From the NCBI GenBank assembly GCA_965603115.1, contig CBFDBT010000034.1, forward strand, positions 1 to 18,638: 18,638 bases of DNA. The letters run 5' to 3'. The translations under genes were made by a program, and so were the position numbers. The notes below the pieces were generated by a model that saw only the letters and a program-made list of their open reading frames with translations, was not told the DNA's origin and did not search any database. This document shows, piece by piece, positions 14,206-18,638 of the stretch. Each line of letters opens with the position of its first letter. The stretch's first letter is position 1. The DNA is from CBFDBT01 sp965603115. GTDB lineage: Bacteria > Pseudomonadota > Alphaproteobacteria > Sphingomonadales > Kordiimonadaceae.

Positions 14206-14987
14206 GCTAAATACCGATTTCTAAGCTCTTCAATGTCCCCCGCATTAAGCGAAAGGCCTTTACTTATATAAGTGTCAATTGAACCATAGCTCGCATCAAT
14301 TCCACTAAAGAAGGCTAGTAAGTTATCCCCGTGCACACCGCAGTAAGGAACAAGAGAGGCGCGGTTTTCCTGAATAAGTTCAGCAAGGTCATCCCTTGAC
14401 TGGATAAAATTATCAATCACCGTCTCTATTGGTAAATAGTTAGCTGTCAGTAAATAATCTTTAGTTATCTCATCGCTTGGGACATCTAAAATATGCAACA
14501 AAAGCGCGGCGGCCAAACCTGTTCGGTCTTTTCCTGCCATGCAGTGAAAAAGCAATGCGCCCTCTTCTTGTGCCAAGACACTTTTAAAAAAATCTTTATA
14601 AGGTTCTGTAACACTTTCAACGCATTCGCCATAAGCCTTTACAACATAATCATGCGCTTGGTCAGGTGTGAATTTTTCACGCTCGAAAGCCTGCATAAAC
14701 ATCCCCATACTCCCCACACCCATCTCATAGCCTGCTACAATCTCAACATCACCCACGAGTGACGGAAATTTTTCAATCTCAGGCGAGCGGCGAAAATCAT
14801 GAACTGTGCGAAGGTCAAGGGCTTTAAAGGTTGCCCTGTCTGAGTTTGTGATATTGTTAAGATGACCAGAACGCAATATTTTGCGCCACTTAACCTGACG
14901 GCCATCCCTTGCGCGATATCCTCCAATATCCCTAACATTAATACCGCCGTCTAGTTCCAGATGACGTGTATATTCACTCTTAACCAT
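14202..14987 (-). CDS. Tyrosine-phosphatase-like protein (Y_phosphatase3 / MptpB-type)
   Basis: A 261-residue cysteine phosphatase. The N-terminal NVRDIGGYRARDGRQVKWRKILRSGHL (17-43) is the hallmark of the Y_phosphatase3 family, and LRTVHDFRRSPE holds the usual arginine-rich loop. The P-loop is HCMAGKDRTG (148-157) with the nucleophile C149, the Lys and Asp (K153, D154) of the MptpB/lipid-phosphatase type, and R155. Members act on phosphotyrosine, phosphoinositides or, in some cases, unknown small phosphates. It is the first gene of a unit with an acyl-CoA synthetase (4-base overlap) and a HAD phosphatase. That context argues for a metabolic rather than a signalling substrate, which is inference. 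A ribosome binding site (GGAG) precedes the ATG at 14987. Confidence 0.9.
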   Translation of the reverse strand: MVKSEYTRHLELDGGINVRDIGGYRARDGRQVKWRKILRSGHLNNITNSDRATFKALDLRTVHDFRRSPEIEKFPSLVGDVEIVAGYEMGVGSMGMFMQAFEREKFTPDQAHDYVVKAYGECVESVTEPYKDFFKSVLAQEEGALLFHCMAGKDRTGLAAALLLHILDVPSDEITKDYLLTANYLPIETVIDNFIQSRDDLAELIQENRASLVPYCGVHGDNLLAFFSGIDASYGSIDTYISKGLSLNAGDIEELRNRYLA

Positions 14988-15220
14988 TTAACACTCCGCT
15001 GCTGTCACAAACTCTATAATCGTCACCACTTTAGTCTAATACTTGAAAAAAGCTATAAAGCTTTAGGAAGCTATATCCAACCCACCAAGGCGCCAGCCCC
15101 TCTTTTTCCTGAATATTGAGATGATTAATACATTTCATATTGAAATTTGCAGTAATATCGTCTTCACTACAATCAATATTCCAGACAAAACCATATTCAG
15201 ACTTTGAAAGATTAGTATTT
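14988..15220. other. Divergent intergenic region with short direct and inverted repeats
   Basis: These 233 AT-rich bases lie between the divergent phosphatase operon and the nitroreductase gene and must hold both promoters. A direct repeat AGCTATA (15051-15057 and 15069-15075, 18 bases apart) overlaps an inverted repeat AAAGCT/AGCTTT (15049-15064). The spacing is compatible with a regulator site but could be chance. On the minus strand a TATAGA (about 15014-15019) could be a -10 for the phosphatase operon, with no good -35. Reading frames continue across the region on both strands (minus 15031-15429; plus from 15140) but resemble nothing and look like open stretches, not genes. Confidence 0.35.
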
Positions 15221-15883
15221 ATGTCCTTAAAAAATGTTATAACTGGCCGAAAGTCCATCCGTTCTTTTACCGATAAACCTGTGTCAAATGACATTCTGGA
15301 AGAAATCTTCTCCGTTGCCCAATCGTCACCATCTAACTGCAACGTGCAGCCGTGGCACACATATGTAGTGTCTGGGAACAAAAAAGAAGAATTGCAGAAT
15401 GCTTTCCTAGCTGACCTTATGGCTGGCAAAAAGCCCAGCCCAGATTTTAACTGGTCGGTTAGCTATCAAGGTGAACATCGAAAGCGCCAAATTGGCGCAG
15501 CGGTTGATCTTTATGGCGCACTGGAAATTGGCCGCGAAGATAAAGAAAAACGTCAAATGGCCATGGTCCGCAACTGGCAATTTTTTGGAGCTCCCCATGT
15601 GGCCCTCTTTACCATGGAGAAATATCTCGACATTATGGGGGCTGTTGATATTGGCATTTATGCCCAGACTTTAGCACTGCTGATGCAGGAAAAGGGTATT
15701 GGCAGCTGTATGCAGGGTGCGCTTGGTCAATATCCTGAGCCTGCACGCAAGCTGCTTGGCATTCCTGAAGAACGTGGAATATTGTTCGGTATGTCTTTTG
15801 GTTACGCCGATGAAGCAGCACCAGAAAATAAAATTGAAGTTGGTCGTGAAGCGCTTGGGCAAGCTGTTCAATTCATCGAATAA
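15221..15883 (+). CDS. Nitroreductase-family FMN oxidoreductase
   Basis: A 220-residue NfsB/NfnB-type flavoprotein. From the chosen start, MSLKNVITGRKSIRSF carries the FMN-phosphate-binding RKSIRSF at 10-16; PSNCNVQPW (about 37-45) is the conserved PSxxNxQPW signature, and near the C-terminus GIPEERGILFGMSFGYAD is the typical final strand with the FMN-contacting region. Members use NAD(P)H to reduce nitro compounds, quinones, or activated double bonds; the physiological substrate is unknown. The frame is open back to 15140, but those 27 residues do not resemble the family, so the ATG at 15221 is preferred although its ribosome binding site (GAAAG) is weak. It is a single gene placed between two minus-strand acyl-CoA operons and converges on the thioesterase gene. 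Confidence 0.9.
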   Translation: MSLKNVITGRKSIRSFTDKPVSNDILEEIFSVAQSSPSNCNVQPWHTYVVSGNKKEELQNAFLADLMAGKKPSPDFNWSVSYQGEHRKRQIGAAVDLYGALEIGREDKEKRQMAMVRNWQFFGAPHVALFTMEKYLDIMGAVDIGIYAQTLALLMQEKGIGSCMQGALGQYPEPARKLLGIPEERGILFGMSFGYADEAAPENKIEVGREALGQAVQFIE

Positions 15884-15908
15884 AAGCAACAAGAAACAAA
15901 ATACCCAT

Positions 15909-15938
15909 AGGGGCGGTGCTTACATGTGCATCCCCCCT
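15909..15938 (-). terminator. Possible intrinsic terminator at the end of the thioesterase gene
   Basis: An 11-base-pair imperfect stem (15909-15919 with 15928-15938, one C-C mismatch and one G-U pair) overlaps the TAG stop of the thioesterase gene. On the minus strand the bases that follow are moderately T-rich (ATGGGTATTTTGTTTC) but not a clean T run. On the plus strand, downstream of the nitroreductase stop at 15883, nothing T-rich follows the stem. A terminator for the minus-strand operon is the better guess. Confidence 0.4.
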
Positions 15939-16788
15939 AATCGTAAAGTCGAAAGAGTCCTTCCTGCACAGCCGAAGCGACAAGACGACCCTCGCGGGTA
16001 TAAATACTGCCGCGGTTAATGCCTCTTGAATGACTAGCCCTTGAACTTGACATATCATGATAGAGCCACTCATCGGCGCGGAAACTATCATGAAACCAAA
16101 GGCCGTGATCAAGACTGGCGGTCAATAGCTTTGGGTTTTTATAGCTTAACCCGTGTGGCTGCATGGACGTACCCAAAAAATGACTATCCGACATATAAGC
16201 CAGCATGGTCTCGTGCGCTGCAGGGTCATCGGGCATTTTACCGTTGGCCCGCATCCATAGACCAAATGTTGGAGGCCCTTTAACTGGATTATCAAGATCC
16301 TTTTTACGCACTGAGCGAAAATCCAGCGGCAAAGTGTCTAAAATACTTTCACTGTCAGCACCATGTTTCAAGCGATGCATATAGTCTTCGTCATTTTCAA
16401 GTTCTTCAGGCTGAATAACTTCCGGCATTGTATCTTGATGCTCAAAACCACCTTCTTCTACCTGAAATGACATAACGGATGTGAAAATGGCGCGACTGTC
16501 CTGAATAGCCAGCACCCGCCGCGTGCTAAAGCTTTTGCCATCACGAATAGGGTCAACTTCATAAATAATGGGTTTTGATGTATCACCAGCGAGTAGAAAA
16601 TAGGCATGCTGAGAATGCACCCGGCGGTCATCACCAACGGTTTGTATAGCGGCTGACATGGCTTGTGCCAAAACCTGACCGCCAAAAGTTTTATACTCCC
16701 GCGGTGGCCATGTATGGCCACGAAACAACTCTTTATCTAGACGCTCAAGGCGCAAGGAATCGACTAATTTACCCAGACTTTCCGTCAT
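15937..16788 (-). CDS. tesB: Acyl-CoA thioesterase II (TesB/ACOT8 type)
   Basis: A 283-residue double-hotdog thioesterase that hydrolyses acyl-CoA to free acid and CoA. The N-terminal half has RGHTWPPREYKTFGGQVLAQA (23-43) and VHSQHAYFLLAGD (57-69); the C-terminal half has AYMSDSHFLGTSMQPHG (197-213) and DHGLWFHDSFRADEW (227-241). The active-site triad of E. coli TesB (D204, T228, Q278) corresponds at identical spacing to D201, S225 and Q275; Ser for Thr is also seen in the peroxisomal ACOT8 enzymes, so activity is expected. The ribosome binding site is AGGAG. It is the third gene of an operon after an acyl-CoA dehydrogenase and an HSD10-like dehydrogenase, so it probably releases CoA from pathway intermediates. 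Length and motifs match the family. Confidence 0.94.
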   Translation of the reverse strand: MTESLGKLVDSLRLERLDKELFRGHTWPPREYKTFGGQVLAQAMSAAIQTVGDDRRVHSQHAYFLLAGDTSKPIIYEVDPIRDGKSFSTRRVLAIQDSRAIFTSVMSFQVEEGGFEHQDTMPEVIQPEELENDEDYMHRLKHGADSESILDTLPLDFRSVRKKDLDNPVKGPPTFGLWMRANGKMPDDPAAHETMLAYMSDSHFLGTSMQPHGLSYKNPKLLTASLDHGLWFHDSFRADEWLYHDMSSSRASHSRGINRGSIYTREGRLVASAVQEGLFRLYD

Positions 16789-16833
16789 TATTCATTCTCC
16801 TGCGTTGCTATAACCATAATCAACACTCTTATT

Positions 16834-17625
16834 TTATTTAGGCTGCATACGAATGCCGCCATCCATGCGGATACATTCACCATTGATATAATCATTCTCG
16901 ACGATGCTTTGCGCCAAATGTGCAATTTCATCGGGCAGGCCAAGGCGCTTTGGGTAAAGCACTTGACTAGCCAGCGGATTGAGAGCCTCTTCAATTTCTG
17001 GTGTTAGCTCTTCAGAGCCCCCCATCAACAAAGGCGTCGCAATCAATCCCGGTACGATAGTATTAACCCGCACACCCAAAACCGCAAGATCACGCGCTAT
17101 TGGCAATGTCATACCTACTACACCACCTTTAGAGGCTGAATAAGCCGCTTGACCAATCTGACCTTCGTAAGCAGCAACAGAGGCGGTATTAATGATAACC
17201 CCACGTCCGCCATATTTATTGAACGGCTCATTGTCCGCCATTTTCTCAGCGCAGAGGCGCAGCACATTAAAGGTGCCAATCAGATTGATATTAATAATGC
17301 GGGTGAAATCCGCGAGCGGGAACGGGCCATTTTTACCCATAGTGCGCATCGCATTGCCCGTGCCTGCATAATTACAATTGATATGAATAGCGCCAAAAGC
17401 CTCCATTGTGGCTTTGATACCAGCTTTTACAGAGTCCTCATCGGTGACATTGACATTGCAATATATAACATCGCTACCAAGTTCGTCTGCTAAGGCTTGG
17501 CCTTTTTCAGCGTTCATATCAAAGATGGCGCACTTGGCGCCAGTTGCGACAAATCGCTTAACCGACGCCCGACCCAAGCCAGATGCACCGCCAGTGATAA
17601 CAGCGACTTTTCCATTCATCTCCAT
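16834..17625 (-). CDS. HSD10-type short-chain dehydrogenase (probable 3-hydroxyacyl-CoA dehydrogenase)
   Basis: A 263-residue SDR. The cofactor motif is TGGASGLG (11-18) and D36 (AIFDMN) indicates NAD rather than NADP. The catalytic residues are S149 (NTASVAAYEGQ), Y162 and K166 (YSASKGG), with N114 in ININLIGTFN. The stretch from RGVIINTASVAA to PIARDLAVLGVRV and the C-terminal GECIRMDGGIRMQP are nearly those of mammalian HSD17B10 (type II 3-hydroxyacyl-CoA dehydrogenase), which oxidises short branched and straight 3-hydroxyacyl-CoA and some steroids. The SDR NNAG motif reads NYAG here. The ATG at 17625 is used because AGGGG lies 7 bases upstream. It starts 20 bases after the acyl-CoA dehydrogenase stop, and the thioesterase follows after 45 bases. 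Steroid or bile-acid dehydrogenase activity cannot be excluded. Confidence 0.92.
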   Translation of the reverse strand: MEMNGKVAVITGGASGLGRASVKRFVATGAKCAIFDMNAEKGQALADELGSDVIYCNVNVTDEDSVKAGIKATMEAFGAIHINCNYAGTGNAMRTMGKNGPFPLADFTRIININLIGTFNVLRLCAEKMADNEPFNKYGGRGVIINTASVAAYEGQIGQAAYSASKGGVVGMTLPIARDLAVLGVRVNTIVPGLIATPLLMGGSEELTPEIEEALNPLASQVLYPKRLGLPDEIAHLAQSIVENDYINGECIRMDGGIRMQPK

Positions 17626-17645
17626 TGTTTTCCCCTATGCTAAAC

Positions 17646-18638
17646 TTAAAAATTACGTGTATTAAACGGTGAATAATTTGGCCCCAAACAATCCCGGCTA
17701 ATGATAAGTTTCATGATCTCAGAGCTGCCTGCAAAAATGGTTGAGACCCGGGCGTCGGTAAATTGACGCGAGATTGGATATTCATCCATATACCCAGCAC
17801 CACCGTGCATCTGCACACCAATATCAGCCGCCTTAACTTGCAATTCACTGCCCAAAAGCTTAGCCTTGGCAGCGTCAATCGGCGTCAATGCGCCCGCATT
17901 AAAGGCTTTCACGCACTGATCAACATAAATTTGCGCCACGTCCAGTTCTGCGCGCAGTTCAGCCAAGCGGAACTGTGTGTTTTGAAAAGCAGCCAGCGGT
18001 TTACCGAATGCTTTGCGTTCTCTAACATAATCCGCAGCTAGATCATAAGATAGCTGGGCGGCTGATAAATACCCGCTTGCGCCGAGCAACCGTTCTTCCG
18101 CGAGGCCCTTCATCAAATATTTAAAACCTTCACCCGGCTCACCCAGAACATTTTCCTTGGGTACTTTGACATTATGGAAAAACAGTTCAGCGGTATCTTG
18201 GCCCTTGGCGCCCATCTTTTTGAGGTTGCGACCACGCTCAAAACCTTCCATGCCACGCTCGACCAGAAAGAGGGTCATATGGTGGGGATTGTTAGCGGGA
18301 TCTGTTTTAGCAGCAACCACTACAAGGTCCGCATTAATGCCGTTGGAGATATAAGTTTTAGAGCCATTCAAGACCCAGTGATCATCCTTTTCAACCGCAT
18401 TCGACCGCATGCCAGCCAGGTCACTACCCGCGTCGGGTTCGGTCATGGCGATGGCTAAGATACATTCACCGCTCGCACATTTGGGCAAAAAGCGCATACA
18501 TTGCTCTTCATTGCCAAACCGCGTGATATAAGGGCCAACAAGACGCGAGTGCAGCGTATTATACCAATCGTGGGCGCGAGCATAGGCGGTTTCTTCGATG
18601 ATGACCTGTTCAAAGCGAAAGTCTGCGTCCCCCATACC
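17646..18638 (-). CDS. Acyl-CoA dehydrogenase, long-chain/isovaleryl-type active site, N-terminus outside the window
   Basis: The C-terminal 331 codons of an acyl-CoA dehydrogenase; about 50-60 N-terminal residues lie beyond the right edge, judging from the usual length of about 385. The FAD/substrate motif AMTEPDAGSD, the second-domain segment KTYISNGINADLVVV, the RKAFGKPLAAFQNTQF motif and the C-terminal QMHGGAGYMDEYPISR and FAGSSEIMK motifs identify the family. Where medium-chain enzymes have the base Glu (YEGT) this protein has FAGS, so the base must be elsewhere. The glutamate in GLAEERLLG (about 18092-18100 on the minus strand) lies where long-chain and isovaleryl-CoA dehydrogenases carry theirs. 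The enzyme passes electrons to ETF. It is the first visible gene of the operon with the HSD10-like SDR and the thioesterase. The codon track's Met at 18635 is internal, not a start. Confidence 0.92.
   Translation of the reverse strand, partial: GMGDADFRFEQVIIEETAYARAHDWYNTLHSRLVGPYITRFGNEEQCMRFLPKCASGECILAIAMTEPDAGSDLAGMRSNAVEKDDHWVLNGSKTYISNGINADLVVVAAKTDPANNPHHMTLFLVERGMEGFERGRNLKKMGAKGQDTAELFFHNVKVPKENVLGEPGEGFKYLMKGLAEERLLGASGYLSAAQLSYDLAADYVRERKAFGKPLAAFQNTQFRLAELRAELDVAQIYVDQCVKAFNAGALTPIDAAKAKLLGSELQVKAADIGVQMHGGAGYMDEYPISRQFTDARVSTIFAGSSEIMKLIISRDCLGPNYSPFNTRNF

Noticed and set aside
14976..14987. TTAA-N4-TTAA near the phosphatase start as a CtrA box
   Set aside because: The CtrA consensus needs a 7-base spacing; here it is 4 and overlaps the start codon.
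15140..15220. A 27-residue N-terminal extension of the nitroreductase
   Set aside because: The extension is not nitroreductase-like and the family begins near MSLKNVITGRKS; the ATG at 15221 is preferred.
15031..15429. A 132-codon minus-strand open frame, partly in the intergenic region before the nitroreductase
   Set aside because: Most of it is antisense to the conserved N-terminus of the nitroreductase, and the intergenic part matches no family I recognise. Its internal Met codons lack good ribosome binding sites.
17646..18638. Identity of the dehydrogenase with ACAD10/ACAD11, suggested by the nearby ACAD10-like HAD protein
   Set aside because: The visible motifs (MTEPDAGSD, RKAFGKPLAAFQ, FAGSSEIMK) are those of the long-chain/isovaleryl-type enzymes and do not follow the ACAD11 pattern I remember.

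Overview
The window looks like a chromosomal stretch from an alphaproteobacterium, probably free-living and possibly marine. Base composition is moderate (mid-40s percent GC by eye). The pointers are a histidine kinase with an alphaproteobacterial DivJ/PleC-like HisKA region, an HSD10-type short-chain dehydrogenase, and long operons of FAD, PLP and acyl-CoA enzymes. The lineage is inference. I see no tRNA, rRNA, IS element, phage gene or CRISPR array, and coding density is about 95%.

Layout. (1) Positions 1-1459, minus strand: an MFS transporter followed immediately by yaaA, which runs off the left edge. (2) 1609-2895, plus strand: a PLP enzyme of the cystathionine gamma-synthase / methionine gamma-lyase family. 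(3) 9878-2937, minus strand: a tightly packed six-gene unit. In transcription order it holds two paralogous PYROXD2/phytoene-desaturase-like FAD oxidoreductases (8-nt overlap), a GcvT-fold folate-dependent aminomethyltransferase/demethylase-like protein (4-nt overlap), a free methionine-(R)-sulfoxide reductase, glyoxalase I, and a membrane sensor histidine kinase with no partner regulator. (4) 10095-11930, plus strand: a lipoprotein-type gamma-glutamyltransferase-family Ntn hydrolase, ending in a strong intrinsic terminator. (5) 14987-11994, minus strand: a tyrosine-phosphatase-like protein, an acyl-CoA synthetase and a HAD phosphatase in one operon. (6) 15221-15883, plus strand: a nitroreductase. 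(7) 18638-15937, minus strand: an acyl-CoA dehydrogenase (cut by the right edge), an HSD10-like dehydrogenase and acyl-CoA thioesterase II in one operon.

How the genes may work together. The right half (11994-18638) reads as an acyl-CoA activation, oxidation and release module: ligase, dehydrogenase, 3-hydroxyacyl-CoA dehydrogenase-like SDR and thioesterase, plus two phosphatase-fold proteins of unknown substrate. The six-gene unit on the left is the most unusual part. Two FAD oxidoreductases plus a folate-type one-carbon acceptor protein suggest oxidative demethylation or one-carbon removal from an unidentified substrate. The sulfoxide reductase and glyoxalase could repair by-products, and the kinase could sense the substrate or the stress. 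No substrate can be named from sequence alone.
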